Of a stretch of 64,000 nt of DNA, positions 48,789-58,914 are shown piece by piece; position 1 is the first letter of the stretch, and every line of letters begins with the position of its first letter. The notes beneath the pieces were generated by a model. The model saw only the letters and a program-made list of their open reading frames with translations, did not search any database and was not told the DNA's origin. Made by a program: the position numbers and the translations under genes. Location of the stretch: the NCBI RefSeq assembly GCF_900188115.1, contig NZ_FZNW01000006.1:1-64000 (forward strand), in the 5' to 3' direction. Origin of the DNA: Haloechinothrix alba (lineage in GTDB: Bacteria > Actinomycetota > Actinomycetes > Mycobacteriales > Pseudonocardiaceae).

Positions 48789-49385
48789 GTGCCGAATGAT
48801 CTCGCCAGGCGACTGGAACCGATCGTGGCTGACGCCGTCAGCGGTGTGGGGTTCGAACTGGATGCGCTTGACGTTCAGCAAGCGGCGCGGCGTAAGGTAG
48901 TCAAGGTTGTCGTCGACTCGGACGACGGTGTCGGTCTCGACGAGGTCGCCGACATCAGTCGCGCCGTCTCGGCTCGCCTCGACGAGCACGACCACCTGTT
49001 GGCTGGTTCGTACACCCTCGAGGTGACCTCGCCGGGGTTGGACCGGCCGCTCACGGCTCAGCGGCACTGGCGTCGTGCCAGGTACCGGCGTGTCCGGGTG
49101 GCCCCTAACCAGGGGCAGGAGTTCACCGGACGGGTCGGTCACGCCGGCGAGCACGCGGCGCGGCTGCTTGTCGGTTCGCAGATTCGGGACGTGCGTTACG
49201 CGGACGTGGCTCATGCGACGATCGAGGTCGAGTTCAAGCAACCGCCGAGCGAGGACCTCAAGCGGCTCGACGACGACGCCGCGGAGATCGGCAACGCCGC
49301 CGATGCCCTGCCGACCGGCTCGGCGGGTACCAGTGGTGGCCGGCCCCGGAAGAACCGAACACAGTCGAAGGAGGAGCCGAGGTGA
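48789..49385 (+). CDS. rimP: Ribosome maturation factor RimP
   Basis: 198 residues. [26 protein letters not shown], then [26 protein letters not shown] and [15 protein letters not shown] are the RimP N-terminal signature; the C-terminal SH3-like domain follows ([20 protein letters not shown]). It helps assemble the 30S subunit. The basic tail after residue 165 is an actinobacterial extension. First gene of the rimP-nusA-ylxR-infB operon; stop overlaps nusA start. Confidence 0.95.
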   Translation: MPNDLARRLEPIVADAVSGVGFELDALDVQQAARRKVVKVVVDSDDGVGLDEVADISRAVSARLDEHDHLLAGSYTLEVTSPGLDRPLTAQRHWRRARYRRVRVAPNQGQEFTGRVGHAGEHAARLLVGSQIRDVRYADVAHATIEVEFKQPPSEDLKRLDDDAAEIGNAADALPTGSAGTSGGRPRKNRTQSKEEPR

Positions 49386-50437
49386 ACGTCGACATCGCGG
49401 CGTTGCGCGCGATCGAACGAGACAAGGACATCCCCTTCGAAGCAGTCCTGTCGGCCATCGAGTCCGCCCTGCTGACCGCTTACCGGCACACCGAGGGGCA
49501 TCAGCGGCACGCGAAGATCGACATCGATCGCAAGACGGGCATCGTGCGCGTCATCGCGTACTCGCTCGACGAGCACGGTGAGGTCGCCGAGGAGTGGGAC
49601 GACACTCCCGAGGGGTTCGGGCGGATCGCGGCGACGACGGCGCGCCAGGTGATCCTGCAACGGCTGCGCGACGCCGAACACGAACGGTCCTACGGCGAGT
49701 TCTCCGCCAAGGAGGGCGAGATCATCGCCGGGGTGGTGCAGCGGGACGCCCGGGCCAACGCGCGGGGCACGGTCGTGGTGGCGTTCGGCGACACCGAGGG
49801 TGTGATCCCGCCTGCCGAGCAGGTGCCCGGGGAGAACTACGAGCACGGGAGCCGGATCAAGGCGTACGTGATCGGTGTGTCGCGCGGTGCGCGTGGACCG
49901 CAGATCACGTTGTCGCGGACCCACCCGAACCTGGTCCGCAAGCTGTTCGCGCTGGAGGCGCCCGAGATCTCGGACGGCACTGTGGAGATTACTTCGGTGG
50001 CACGTGAGGCGGGTCACAGGTCGAAGATCGCGGTGCACTCGACGGTGCAGGGCGTGAACTCCAAGGGCGCCTGCATCGGCCCGATGGGCGCCCGGGTTCG
50101 CAACGTGATGAGCGAGCTCGGTGGGGAGAAGATCGACATCATCGATCACGCGGACGACCCTGCCGCATTCGTCGGCAACGCGCTGTCCCCGGCCAAGGTG
50201 GTCTCGGTGCGCGTGATCGATGAGCGGGTCAAGACCGCGCGGGTCATCGTGCCCGATTTCCAGCTCTCCTTGGCCATCGGCAAGGAGGGGCAGAACGCCC
50301 GGCTGGCGGCCCGGCTGACCGGGTGGCGCATCGATATCCGCAGCGATGCCGACACCAGTAGCGGCCATGTGATCCCCGCCGACGCCAAGCCTGGCGAACA
50401 ACCTCAGCAGACAGTGATAACCGGTTCGTCCGAGTAA
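49382..50437 (+). CDS. nusA: Transcription termination/antitermination protein NusA
   Basis: 351 residues. N-terminal RNAP-binding domain 1-110, S1 domain about 120-190 ([26 protein letters not shown]), KH1 ([15 protein letters not shown] with [25 protein letters not shown], in parts) and KH2 ([25 protein letters not shown]). No C-terminal acidic repeats, as usual in actinobacteria. GTG overlaps rimP stop (GTGA). Confidence 0.96.
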   Translation: MNVDIAALRAIERDKDIPFEAVLSAIESALLTAYRHTEGHQRHAKIDIDRKTGIVRVIAYSLDEHGEVAEEWDDTPEGFGRIAATTARQVILQRLRDAEHERSYGEFSAKEGEIIAGVVQRDARANARGTVVVAFGDTEGVIPPAEQVPGENYEHGSRIKAYVIGVSRGARGPQITLSRTHPNLVRKLFALEAPEISDGTVEITSVAREAGHRSKIAVHSTVQGVNSKGACIGPMGARVRNVMSELGGEKIDIIDHADDPAAFVGNALSPAKVVSVRVIDERVKTARVIVPDFQLSLAIGKEGQNARLAARLTGWRIDIRSDADTSSGHVIPADAKPGEQPQQTVITGSSE

Positions 50438-50459
50438 CGGGACAGACGATAGACTCGAG

Positions 50460-50834
50460 GTGGTGCAACGCTCTACCGCGGATCGCGCGCGCTCGAAAGG
50501 GACCGCTGGCCCCGTTCGTATGTGCGTCGGATGCCGGGGGCGGGCGTTGGTCGGCGAGTTGCTGCGAGTTGTCGCGGTAGACGGGCGCCTCGTCGTCGAC
50601 GAACGGCGGCGACGCCCGGGTCGGGGTGCGTGGTTGCACGCCGATCCCGGATGCCTGGAGTCCGCGACGCGGCGGCGAGCGTTCCCCAGGGCATTACGGG
50701 TTCCTGGGCCGCTCGACGGCGAGGCCGTCGGAGAGTACCTCCGGGGCCGCCTCGCGAGCGCGCCGTACCACAGCAGTGGCGCGGGATCCCCCGCGTCGTG
50801 CCGGGAAGAGAGAAAGCAGGTCGACCCGTCATGA
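50460..50834 (+). CDS. ylxR: YlxR family RNA-binding protein (DUF448)
   Basis: 124 residues. The conserved N-terminal box is VRMCVGCRGRALVGELLRVV, then GRGAWLHADPGCLESATRRRAFPRALR. The fold binds RNA; YlxR has also been linked to RNase P regulation in other bacteria. The tail after about 95 is not conserved. Between nusA and infB as in most actinobacteria. Confidence 0.9.
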   Translation: MVQRSTADRARSKGTAGPVRMCVGCRGRALVGELLRVVAVDGRLVVDERRRRPGRGAWLHADPGCLESATRRRAFPRALRVPGPLDGEAVGEYLRGRLASAPYHSSGAGSPASCREERKQVDPS

Positions 50835-50921
50835 GTCAGCCGTGAAGCTGAAGCCATGAACGCGCGACAATAGGACGAGGTCTGCGGGGCTAGCCGCCGA
50901 CCTCACCGGACGAGGAGAGTA

Positions 50922-53900
50922 GTGGCAGGCAAGGCCCGCGTGCACGAGCTCGCGAAAGAGCTCGGCGTCACGAGTAAGGAAGTACTCGCCAAGCTGAAAG
51001 ACCAGGGCGAGTTCGTAAAGTCGGCGTCGTCGACAGTGGAGGCACCGGTCGCCAGGCGGCTGCGTGAAGCCTTCCCGGAAGCCGACACCAAACAGAGCGC
51101 CCCGGGCAAGCCGGGGCCGAGGTCGGGGCAGAAGTCGGCCCGGGAGAAGGCGCAGCAGTCGGAGGCGGTACCGGTGGCGGACAAGCCCTCGGTGACCGAG
51201 GACGACCAGGCGAAGCCGGGCCCCCCGGCCCCGGCGGCCGAGCAGGCGCAACCCGAGCAGGAGAAGCCGAAGGCTGAGCCGCAGAAGCCGAAGGCCGAAC
51301 CGGAGACACCACCGGCGGAGCCGGAGAAGCCTGCGGCCAGGAACGCGCCCAAGCCCGGACCTCCGGGTGGGGCCAAGGAGGACCAGGACGGCGGGGGAGT
51401 GGTCCCGCCCAAGCCGCAGGGACCGAAGTCCGGCGGGCCGAAGCCCGGTCCGCGGCAGCCCCGTGTGGGCAACAACCCGTTCGGGGTCGGTGCCGGTTCC
51501 CCGCAGCAGCGCCCGTCCGGCGGCCAGGGTGGCGAGCGCTCCGGCGGTCGTGGTGGCGACCGAGGCGGCCGCTCCGGTACCGAGCAGCCGGCTGCGCAGC
51601 AGGGTGAGGCCCCGGCAGGCGACAAGCCGTCGCCGGGCAACATGCCGCCCCGGCCGAACCCGGGCATGATGCCGACCAAGCCCGCCAAGTCTGCCGGTGG
51701 CCCCGGTGGCGGTCGCGGCGGTGGCCGAGGTGGTCCCGGTGGCGGACCCGGCGGTGGCCGCGGGGGCGGCGGCACCGGAACCCGGGGCGGTCCCGGCGCG
51801 GGCACCGGTGCAGGCGGTGGACGCGGCGGCGGTCGCGGTGGACCACCGCCCGGCCGCGGTGGCCCTGGTGGCGGTCCCGGTGGCGGTGCAGGCGGCGGCC
51901 CCGGTGGCGGTGCAGGCGGCGGCCCCGGTGGCGGCTCCGGTGGCGGTCGCGGTGGCCCGCCTGCGGGTGGCGGCCCGCGTCCGGGTGCGCCGGGGCGCGG
52001 TCGCGGCGGTACCGCGGGCGCGTTCGGCAAGCCGGGCGGACCCGCCCGCAAGGGCCGCAAGTCGAAGCGGCAGAAGCGCCAGGAGTACATGGAGAACATG
52101 CAGGCGCCGAGCGTGGGTGGCGTGCGCCTGCCGAAAGGCAGCGGCGAGACCATCCGGCTGCCGCGCGGCGCTTCGCTGACCGAGTTCGCCGAGAAGATCA
52201 ACGCCAACCCGGCGTCGCTGGTGCAGGTGTTGTTCCACCTCGGGGAGATGGTGACCGCGACCCAGTCGGTATCCGACGAGGTCATGGAGCTGCTCGGCAC
52301 GGAGATGAACTACAGCGTCCAGGTCGTCAGCCCCGAGGAGGAGGACCGCGAGCTACTCGAGTCCTTCGACATCTCCTTCGGCCAGAACGCCGGCAGCGAG
52401 CAGGACCTGGAGTACCGGCCGCCGGTCGTCACGGTGATGGGACACGTCGATCACGGTAAGACCAAACTGCTGGACACGATCCGTTCGTCCACCGTGGCCG
52501 AGGGTGAGGCAGGCGGCATCACCCAGCACATCGGCGCCTATCAGGTTCCCACCGAGCTCGAGGGCGTCTCCCGGTTGATCACCTTCATCGACACCCCCGG
52601 GCACGAGGCGTTCACCGCGATGCGTGCGCGCGGTGCGGGCTCCACGGACATCGCCGTGATCGTGGTGGCCGCCGATGACGGCGTGATGCCGCAGACGGTG
52701 GAGGCGATCAACCACGCACAGGCCGCGAAGGCCCCGATCGTGGTCGCGATCAACAAGATCGACATGGAGGGTGCCAACCCGGACAAGATCCGCCAGCAGC
52801 TCACCGAGTACGGGCTGGTCGCCGAGGAGTACGGCGGCGAGACCATGTTCGTGGAGATCTCGGCCAAGCAGGGCAAGAACCTCGACGGCCTGCTCGAAGC
52901 CATCCTGCTGACCGCGGACGCGGCGTTGGACCTGCGTGCCAACCCGGACATGCGCGCCCAGGGCGTGGCGATCGAGGCGCACCTCGATCGGGGCAGGGGA
53001 CCGGTGTCGACGGTGCTCGTGCAGCGCGGAACCCTGCGCGTGGGCGACTCGGTCGTCGCAGGCGATGCCTACGGCCGTGTCCGGCGGATGGTCGACGAGC
53101 ACAACGAGGACGTCAAGGAAGCCTTGCCGTCCCGCCCGGTGCAGGTCATCGGGTTCACCTCGGTGCCGGGAGCGGGAGACACGTTCCTCGTGGTCGAGGA
53201 GGACCGCACGGCACGGCAGATCGCCGAGCGTCGCCAGGCCCGTGCGCGCAACGCGGCCAACGCCGCGCAGCGTAAGCGGATCAGCCTGGAGGACCTCGAC
53301 TCGGCCCTCAAGGAGACCCGCCAGCTCAACCTGATCATCAAGGGTGACAACTCGGGTACCGTCGAGGCGCTGGAGAGCTCGCTGACCAAGCTGGACGTCG
53401 GGGACGACGTCGAGCTGCGCATCATCCACCGTGGCGTCGGCGCGATCACCGAGGGCGACATCAACCTGGCGATCGCGGACAACGTGATCGTGATGGGCTT
53501 CAACGTGCGAGCGGAAGGCAAGGCGACCGAGATCGCCAACCGCGAGGGCGTCGATGTGCGCTACTACACGGTGATCTACCAGGCGATCGAGGAGATCGAG
53601 AACGCCCTCAAGGGCATGCTCAAGCCGGTGTACGAGGAGGTCTCGCTCGGCAGGGCAGAGGTCCGTGAGGTCTTCAAGTCCTCCAAGGTCGGCACCATCG
53701 CCGGTTGCCGGGTCGCATCGGGTCAGATCCGGCGTAACGCCAAGGCGCGGTTGCTCCGCGACAACGTGGTGATCGCGGAAGACCTGCCGATCTCCTCGCT
53801 GAAGCGGTTCAAGGACGATGTGGTCGAGGTTCGCGACGGCTTCGAGTGTGGTCTCACGCTCGGTAAGTACAGCGACATCAAGGTCGACGACGTCGTCGAG

Positions 53901-53933
53901 ACCTACGAGTACCGCGAGAAGCCGCGGGAGTAG
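50922..53933 (+). CDS. infB: Translation initiation factor IF-2
   Basis: 1003 residues. N1 helical start ([20 protein letters not shown]), then a long Pro/Lys/Glu region and a very Gly/Arg-rich tract at about 257-363. A conserved basic-helical linker follows, then the GTPase: GHVDHGKT at 507-514, [12 protein letters not shown]. Domains II-IV follow and are complete ([37 protein letters not shown]). GTG after GACGAGGAGAGTA. Delivers initiator tRNA to the 30S subunit. Confidence 0.97.
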   Translation: MAGKARVHELAKELGVTSKEVLAKLKDQGEFVKSASSTVEAPVARRLREAFPEADTKQSAPGKPGPRSGQKSAREKAQQSEAVPVADKPSVTEDDQAKPGPPAPAAEQAQPEQEKPKAEPQKPKAEPETPPAEPEKPAARNAPKPGPPGGAKEDQDGGGVVPPKPQGPKSGGPKPGPRQPRVGNNPFGVGAGSPQQRPSGGQGGERSGGRGGDRGGRSGTEQPAAQQGEAPAGDKPSPGNMPPRPNPGMMPTKPAKSAGGPGGGRGGGRGGPGGGPGGGRGGGGTGTRGGPGAGTGAGGGRGGGRGGPPPGRGGPGGGPGGGAGGGPGGGAGGGPGGGSGGGRGGPPAGGGPRPGAPGRGRGGTAGAFGKPGGPARKGRKSKRQKRQEYMENMQAPSVGGVRLPKGSGETIRLPRGASLTEFAEKINANPASLVQVLFHLGEMVTATQSVSDEVMELLGTEMNYSVQVVSPEEEDRELLESFDISFGQNAGSEQDLEYRPPVVTVMGHVDHGKTKLLDTIRSSTVAEGEAGGITQHIGAYQVPTELEGVSRLITFIDTPGHEAFTAMRARGAGSTDIAVIVVAADDGVMPQTVEAINHAQAAKAPIVVAINKIDMEGANPDKIRQQLTEYGLVAEEYGGETMFVEISAKQGKNLDGLLEAILLTADAALDLRANPDMRAQGVAIEAHLDRGRGPVSTVLVQRGTLRVGDSVVAGDAYGRVRRMVDEHNEDVKEALPSRPVQVIGFTSVPGAGDTFLVVEEDRTARQIAERRQARARNAANAAQRKRISLEDLDSALKETRQLNLIIKGDNSGTVEALESSLTKLDVGDDVELRIIHRGVGAITEGDINLAIADNVIVMGFNVRAEGKATEIANREGVDVRYYTVIYQAIEEIENALKGMLKPVYEEVSLGRAEVREVFKSSKVGTIAGCRVASGQIRRNAKARLLRDNVVIAEDLPISSLKRFKDDVVEVRDGFECGLTLGKYSDIKVDDVVETYEYREKPRE

Positions 53934-54026
53934 CGTCACGACCCGGCGGTGCCGGACGGCTCGGTGCGCACCGAGCGCGTAGCCGGTGCCGCCGGGCGCG
54001 GCGCGGTCAGGGACTCCGGTGGGCCC

Positions 54027-54323
54027 ATGTACATAGGCGCGCTCGAGCTCGACCTGCTGCTGGGTGACGTCCACTCACTGAAGCAGAAGCGGTCTGCCGT
54101 ACGGTCGGTGATCGCCGAGTTGCGACGGCGGTTCGAGGTGGCCGTGGCCGAGAGCGGGCACCTCGACCTGCACAGGAGAGCCATGCTCGGGGTCGCCGCT
54201 GTCGCGGCCGACGCCAGGCGTGTCCAGGACCTGCTCGATGCCTGCGAGCGGCATGTCGCCGGGCTGCCCGAGTTCGAGCTGCTGTCTGCGCGCAGGCGGT
54301 GGCTCGGCCCGAACGACGAGTGA
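54027..54323 (+). CDS. DUF503 (YlxP-like) protein
   Basis: 98 residues. MYIGALELDLLLGDVHSLKQKRSAVRSVIAELRRRFEVAVAES (read in parts) is the family signature, with LVHSLKQKRSVV-like core; a second half adds ACERHVAGLPEFELLS. Commonly between infB and rbfA. Exact role unknown, ribosome-related by context. The longer frame start was discarded as the conserved domain starts here. Confidence 0.9.
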   Translation: MYIGALELDLLLGDVHSLKQKRSAVRSVIAELRRRFEVAVAESGHLDLHRRAMLGVAAVAADARRVQDLLDACERHVAGLPEFELLSARRRWLGPNDE

Positions 54324-54387
54324 CGAAGTGAATGGGTTGGTGCACGATCGTGGTCGCGCACCGTCGCGATGAGATCTGGAGAGGGCG

Positions 54388-54888
54388 ATGACGGACAACG
54401 CTCGAGCCCGGCGGTTGGCCAAGCGTATCGGGCGGATCGTGGCCGCTGCCATCGAGCACGAGATCAAGGATCCGCGGCTCGGCAACGTCACCATCACGGA
54501 TACCAAGCTCACCGGTGATCTGCGCGATGCAACCCTGTACTACACCGTACTCGGGGAGAACCTGGATGCCGATCCGGACTTCGCGGGCGCGGAGGCCGCG
54601 CTCGAGTCGGCGCGAGGGGTCCTGCGCAGCAAGGTGGGCGAGCAGATCGGGGTGCGGTTCACGCCGACGTTGACGTTCGTCGCGGACAGCATCCCCGCGG
54701 ATGCGCGCCGCATCGACGAGTTGCTCGCGCAGGCAAAGGAGGCCGATGCCGAGGTCGCGCGCCGGGCGACGGGTGCGGAGCCCGCGGGCGACCCCGATCC
54801 GTACCGGCTCGACCCCGCCGAGGACGAGACCGCCGAGGACGAGACCGCCGAGGTCGACGCGACCGACGAGGCGGAGGAGCCGCGCTGA
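54388..54888 (+). CDS. rbfA: Ribosome-binding factor A
   Basis: 166 residues. [45 protein letters not shown] (read in parts) and [23 protein letters not shown] are the KH-like RbfA core for 30S maturation. An acidic C-terminal tail ([21 protein letters not shown]) is lineage-specific. Its stop codon TGA lies inside the palindromic repeat (54886-54888), so the repeat defines the protein end. Confidence 0.95.
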   Translation: MTDNARARRLAKRIGRIVAAAIEHEIKDPRLGNVTITDTKLTGDLRDATLYYTVLGENLDADPDFAGAEAALESARGVLRSKVGEQIGVRFTPTLTFVADSIPADARRIDELLAQAKEADAEVARRATGAEPAGDPDPYRLDPAEDETAEDETAEVDATDEAEEPR

Positions 54889-54960
54889 ATGACGCTTTCA
54901 CTCCATTTGGTGAACTGAAAGCGTCATTCAGCCTTCCACGGGGAGTGAAAGCGTCATTCA
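54885..54960. repeat. 76-nt three-arm palindromic intergenic repeat, copy 2
   Basis: Arms at 54885-54900, 54916-54931 and 54943-54960 reproduce the layout and length of copy 1. TGA of rbfA (plus strand) and TGA of the convergent methyltransferase gene (minus strand, 54958-54960) are both supplied by the arm sequence CTGAATGACGC. Its hairpin is well placed to end transcription from both sides. Confidence 0.88.
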
Positions 54961-56121
54961 GCCCGTGGTCCGGTGGCTGGGCAGGGTAGCGACGACGAGG
55001 TCCCGGACGATGGCCTGATCGACACGGTGACGGAACTGGTCGAAGGGCCGACCGTCGTGCACCGTCAGCCCCGCGGAGCGCAGCATGCCGACCAGTTCCT
55101 CCCTGGGCAGCACCCTGGTGTTCCAGGAGATCCCGATGGCCCCGCCCGGCCGCAACAGCCGCATCCAGGTCGGTAGCGCCGCTGCCAGGAGGTCCCGCGG
55201 GCTACGGCTGGGCGCGGACGTGCCCTGCTGGCGGCTGCCGTGCTGCACGCCGTACGGGGCATCGGTCACGATCATGTCGAACGACCGGGACGGGAACACC
55301 CGGTCCAGCGCCAGCGTGTCGACGCCGCGGAAGCTCACCGAGCGCGTGTCGCCTGCCTTGTACTCCTCCTTGGTCGGCGCGTAGGTGATGTCCAACCACC
55401 GACCGAGGCGGGTCTTGTCCTTGCGGAGCTGGCCCGAGTCGGCCGCGTGCTTCACGCGCTTGTTCTTCAGCCACGTCTTGATGAACAGCTCGTAGGCGTC
55501 GAAGTCCTTACCGTCTACCTCGGCGCCCGCCGCGTCGAAGCCGTACATCATGGCCTGGTTGAGCGTGGTGCCCCGCCCGCACAGCGGGTCGAGCACGCGC
55601 AGCGTCGAGGTCAACATCGTGGCGGGCCGCTCCAGCGCCATGCACGTCATGTTGACCAGGAGCTTGGTGAACAGCTCGTTGGTCTTGCCCGCGTACTTCT
55701 GGATGCTCAGCAGGTCGGAGTCGAACCGGTCCAGCGGCGCCAGTGGTACGGGGCGCAGCAGGGGAGCACCCCCCGCGCCCCGGCCTGTCGTGTCAGCGGC
55801 CGTGTCAGCGGCCGTGTCCGGGGCCGTCTCCGGGATCTTCTCCGGGGTCGGTCCTGCCTCGGACCCCGTGCCGAGCACCTCGAACAGGGCGTAGACCGTG
55901 GACAGGTTCGACAGCATCGCGATGTCGCTGCCGCTCAACGGCTCGGGTGTGCGGAACGTGACGTAGTCCACCCCGGCGATCCGCCTCTCGGCGACCTCGT
56001 CGATGCTCGCGTCCAGCCCGCGTGCCCCGAGCACGGCGAGCTCGCCGCGCAGCAGGCGCGGGGACGTGTCGGCGTAGACCCGGTTCGCGGCGGGTAACAG
56101 CAGGATCGCGTAGTCGGTCAT
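54958..56121 (-). CDS. SAM-dependent RNA/DNA methyltransferase, TRM11/RlmL-like
   Basis: 387 residues. DPLCGRGTTLNQAMMYGFDAAGAEVDG is motif I with the G-R-G-T-T form of TRM11/RlmL-type enzymes. MIVTDAPYGVQHGS is the catalytic D-A-P-Y, variant of DPPY/NPPY. The N-terminal third (ILLLPAANRVYADTSPRLLRGEL) may bind RNA. A 12-bp tandem repeat inside the gene encodes DTAADTAADT near residue 120. The N6/N2 target cannot be told. ATG after GAAGGTGTGC. Confidence 0.8.
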   Translation of the reverse strand: MTDYAILLLPAANRVYADTSPRLLRGELAVLGARGLDASIDEVAERRIAGVDYVTFRTPEPLSGSDIAMLSNLSTVYALFEVLGTGSEAGPTPEKIPETAPDTAADTAADTTGRGAGGAPLLRPVPLAPLDRFDSDLLSIQKYAGKTNELFTKLLVNMTCMALERPATMLTSTLRVLDPLCGRGTTLNQAMMYGFDAAGAEVDGKDFDAYELFIKTWLKNKRVKHAADSGQLRKDKTRLGRWLDITYAPTKEEYKAGDTRSVSFRGVDTLALDRVFPSRSFDMIVTDAPYGVQHGSRQQGTSAPSRSPRDLLAAALPTWMRLLRPGGAIGISWNTRVLPREELVGMLRSAGLTVHDGRPFDQFRHRVDQAIVRDLVVATLPSHRTTG

Positions 56122-56450
56122 GCACACCTTCGTCTCGGACGGCTGGTCATCAGCCACGCTGTGGGCAGCGTCCGGCCCAAGCGATCGGTCCCGGCGATCG
56201 TATCGGGGCAGGCGGCGGCCGGTCCGCGCGCGTGCCCGCGGCGCACGATGTGGTCAAGCGCACGTGCGGATCGGGAAGGATCGGCGGGTCCAGGACGCTG
56301 ACCCCTTCTGGGACGCCGGTACAACTCCCCGGCGCGGTCCCTGCCGGGTTGGTCGCGAGCCGCCGGACGATGCCGGGTGAGCCGCGTGTGGTGAACAGCC
56401 CGATATACGGATATGGTCCAGCTCGCGATGCGGAAGGGTGTGGGAACGGC
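56122..56450. other. Intergenic region between the methyltransferase and MFS genes
   Basis: Holds divergent promoters. TATGGT at 56412-56417 is a plausible -10 for the transporter gene, leaving a leader of about 27 nt. No convincing small gene; frames here lack ribosome binding sites. Confidence 0.5.
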
Positions 56451-57776
56451 ATGGCGTCACCCGGAGTGCCGACCACGCCCGCGAGCGGGCGCTCCTGGCT
56501 CGTATGGGGCAGCGCGGCCATGGTGTACGTCCTGGCCGTGTTCCATCGTTCCTCGTTCGGCGTAGCCGGGCTCGAGGCTGCGGAGCGGTTCGACATCGGC
56601 CCGACCGCACTCGGCGTGTTCACCGTCCTGCAGCTCGGCGTGTACGCCACCATGCAGGTGCCGACCGGTGTGCTCGTCGACCGGTTCGGTCCGCGCCGGG
56701 TACTCACCGCCGCAGCGCTGTTCCTCGGAACCGGGCAGATCCTCGTCGCGGTCGCGGACACCTACCTGCTCGCGTTGCTCGCGCGGGGAGTGCTCGGGTT
56801 CGGGGACGCTCTGACCTTCGTGTCGGTGTTGCGGCTGACGGCGAGTCACTTCCCCGCCAGGCAGTACACGCTGGTGGCCGCGTTGACGGGCGCGCTGGGG
56901 TTCCTCGGCAACCTCGTAGCCACCGTGCCACTGGCCTTGCTGCTGACCGGTCCGGGATGGATGGTGACGTTCCTGTCGGTGGGTGCGCTCACTCTCGCCT
57001 ACGCGGCGGTGGTGCTGTGGCGCGTGGTCGACACCCGGCCGGAGGTCGCCGCGCAGCCGGTGCGGGAACCCGTCTCGGTGCGCGCGATCGGCAGGCAGAT
57101 CGCGGGAGCGTGGCGCGTGCCGGGTACCCGGTTGGGTTTCTGGACGCATTTCTCCACGATGTTCGCCCCGAACGTCCTCGTGCTGTTGTGGGGTGTGCCG
57201 TACCTGGTGCGTGCCCAAGGGCTGAGCCCGACCGCCGCGAGCAGCATGGTCATGATCCTGGTGCTCGGCGCGATGCTGGGCGGGCCCGCCGTGGGTGCCT
57301 TCATCGGCCGCAGGCCGGAGCTGCGTATGGTGCTGGTCGTCGGGTACCTGGCCGGGGCAGGTGCCGCCTGGGCCGTGCTGCTCTCCTGGCCGGGAACGGT
57401 CCCGCACGCTGTCGTGGCGGTGTGCTTCGGCTTCCTCTCGCTCGGCGGCCCCGCCTCGATGATCGGTTTCGCGCTGGCACGCGACTACAACCCGATGGGC
57501 CGGGTAGGCACGGCGACGGGCGTGGTGAACATGGGAGGGTTCCTGGCAACCACGATCGCCGCGCTGGCCATCGGCCTGTTGCTGGAGTGGACGGGCGGCA
57601 GCTTCCGCGCGGCGTTCCTCGCTGTCGTGGCCATGCTCGCGGTGTCGACGTTCCGGATGTGGGTGTGGCTGGTCCGGGCCCGTGCCGCGGTGCTCGCCGC
57701 GCAGGCGCGCGGCGACGCGGTCCCCGTGCGCCTGCGCAGGCGATCCTGGGACAGTCGGCCGGCTCCGGGGACGTGA
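56451..57776 (+). CDS. MFS transporter
   Basis: 441 residues, 12 predicted transmembrane helices. Signature motif A is GVLVDRFGPRRVL (about 83-95) between helices 2 and 3. Other helices include VLWGSAAMVYVLAVFHRSS-like start, ALTGALGFLGNLVATVPLALLL and TTIAALAIGLLLEW. The cytoplasmic tail is basic. Substrate cannot be deduced. In many actinobacteria nrnA (DHH phosphoesterase) and a MATE gene occupy this place after rbfA; they are absent here. Confidence 0.88.
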   Translation: MASPGVPTTPASGRSWLVWGSAAMVYVLAVFHRSSFGVAGLEAAERFDIGPTALGVFTVLQLGVYATMQVPTGVLVDRFGPRRVLTAAALFLGTGQILVAVADTYLLALLARGVLGFGDALTFVSVLRLTASHFPARQYTLVAALTGALGFLGNLVATVPLALLLTGPGWMVTFLSVGALTLAYAAVVLWRVVDTRPEVAAQPVREPVSVRAIGRQIAGAWRVPGTRLGFWTHFSTMFAPNVLVLLWGVPYLVRAQGLSPTAASSMVMILVLGAMLGGPAVGAFIGRRPELRMVLVVGYLAGAGAAWAVLLSWPGTVPHAVVAVCFGFLSLGGPASMIGFALARDYNPMGRVGTATGVVNMGGFLATTIAALAIGLLLEWTGGSFRAAFLAVVAMLAVSTFRMWVWLVRARAAVLAAQARGDAVPVRLRRRSWDSRPAPGT

Positions 57777-57852
57777 CGCCGGCAGGGTCCGGTCCCTCGC
57801 GAGCCCGGTCGTGGGTGCCCGGCCCCCGCATCCGCGGGGCCCGGTGCGCGGG

Positions 57853-57858
57853 TACGGT
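57853..57858 (+). promoter_or_regulatory. -10 box of a leaderless truB promoter
   Basis: TACGGT, 7 nt before the truB ATG, with no ribosome binding site between. Confidence 0.45.
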
Positions 57859-57865
57859 TCTGGCG

Positions 57866-58786
57866 ATGCACCGTCACCCTCGACCCGGCGCGGAGCCCGG
57901 GCTGCTCGTCGTCGACAAACCCGCGGGCATGACCTCGCACGACGTCGTCGCGCGTACCCGGAAGATCATGGGAACCCGCAAGGTCGGTCACGCGGGCACT
58001 CTGGACCCGATGGCGACCGGCGTGCTCGTCGTGGGCATCGAGCGGGCAACGAAGTTGCTCGGGCACCTGTCGCTGGACCGTAAGTCGTACCTGGCAACCA
58101 TCGCGCTCGGGGCCAGCACCAGCACCGACGATGCCGAGGGCGATGTGCTCACCGCTGCGGAGCCGGGCGATCTCGGGGCCGTGACCGCAGGCGCCATCGA
58201 CACGGTCATCACGGAGCTGACCGGCCCGATCGAGCAGGTGCCCAGCGCGGTCAGCGCGGTCAAGGTCGACGGTGTCCGGGCGTACGAGCGGGTCCGCGCG
58301 GGCGAGCAGGTGGAGCTGGACCCGCGTCCCGTCACGGTGCACCGGTTCGATCGGCTCGCGCTGCGGGGCACCTCCGAGACCCGTTCCGGGCGCGTCGAGC
58401 TGGACGTGCTCGTGGACTGCTCGTCGGGTACGTACGTCCGCGCGCTCGCCCGTGACCTGGGCGCCGCGCTCGGTGTCGGGGGCCACCTCGCGGCGCTGCG
58501 GCGCACCACGGTCGGGCCGTTCGGCCTGGCCAAGGCCCGCTCGCTCGACGAGCTCTCCGAGCACCCCACGCTCTCGCTGGACCTCGACGAGGCGGTCGCC
58601 ACCGCGTTTACCACCGTCGAGGTGGGGGCGTCCACCGCACGGGCGGTGCGGCACGGGCAACGCGTTCCCGCCACCGGTCGCGACGGGACGTACGCCTTCG
58701 TGGACGAGGACGGCCACGCCCTTGCACTGGCCACGGACGAGAGTCACCGCAGCAAGCTGCTCGTGGTGCTCGCTCCGGCGTCGTGA
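57866..58786 (+). CDS. truB: tRNA pseudouridine(55) synthase TruB
   Basis: 306 residues. GLLVVDKPAGMTSHDVVARTRKI, then VGHAGTLDPMATGVLVVGIERATKLL carries the catalytic Asp (GTLDP). Later motifs are VPSAVSAVKVDGVRAYERVRAGE and LVDCSSGTYVRALARDLGAALGVGGHL. The C-terminal PUA-like end is present. Converts U55 of tRNA to pseudouridine. Confidence 0.95.
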   Translation: MHRHPRPGAEPGLLVVDKPAGMTSHDVVARTRKIMGTRKVGHAGTLDPMATGVLVVGIERATKLLGHLSLDRKSYLATIALGASTSTDDAEGDVLTAAEPGDLGAVTAGAIDTVITELTGPIEQVPSAVSAVKVDGVRAYERVRAGEQVELDPRPVTVHRFDRLALRGTSETRSGRVELDVLVDCSSGTYVRALARDLGAALGVGGHLAALRRTTVGPFGLAKARSLDELSEHPTLSLDLDEAVATAFTTVEVGASTARAVRHGQRVPATGRDGTYAFVDEDGHALALATDESHRSKLLVVLAPAS

Positions 58787-58901
58787 CGCTCGCGTTCCCG
58801 GCGGCCGGGCAGATCCCCGGCGACCTGACCGGAGCTCGATGTGTCACAGCGATGTGTCACAGCGCAGCCGAACCGGCTCACGTGCGGTAACCGGTCACCG
58901 A

Positions 58902-58907
58902 TACGCT
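58902..58907 (+). promoter_or_regulatory. -10 box of a leaderless ribF promoter
   Basis: TACGCT ends 7 nt before GTG at 58915. An earlier GTG at 58909 would lie inside the expected promoter footprint. Confidence 0.45.
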
Positions 58908-58914
58908 CGTGGTC

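Noticed and set aside
50829-52300. Long antisense frames rich in Pro or Ala/Thr over the Gly-rich part of infB
   Set aside because: Low-complexity complement of the Gly-rich codons; not a gene.
52353-54074. 573-codon antisense frame within infB
   Set aside because: Shadow of the IF-2 gene; composition is mirror-like and no domain is visible.
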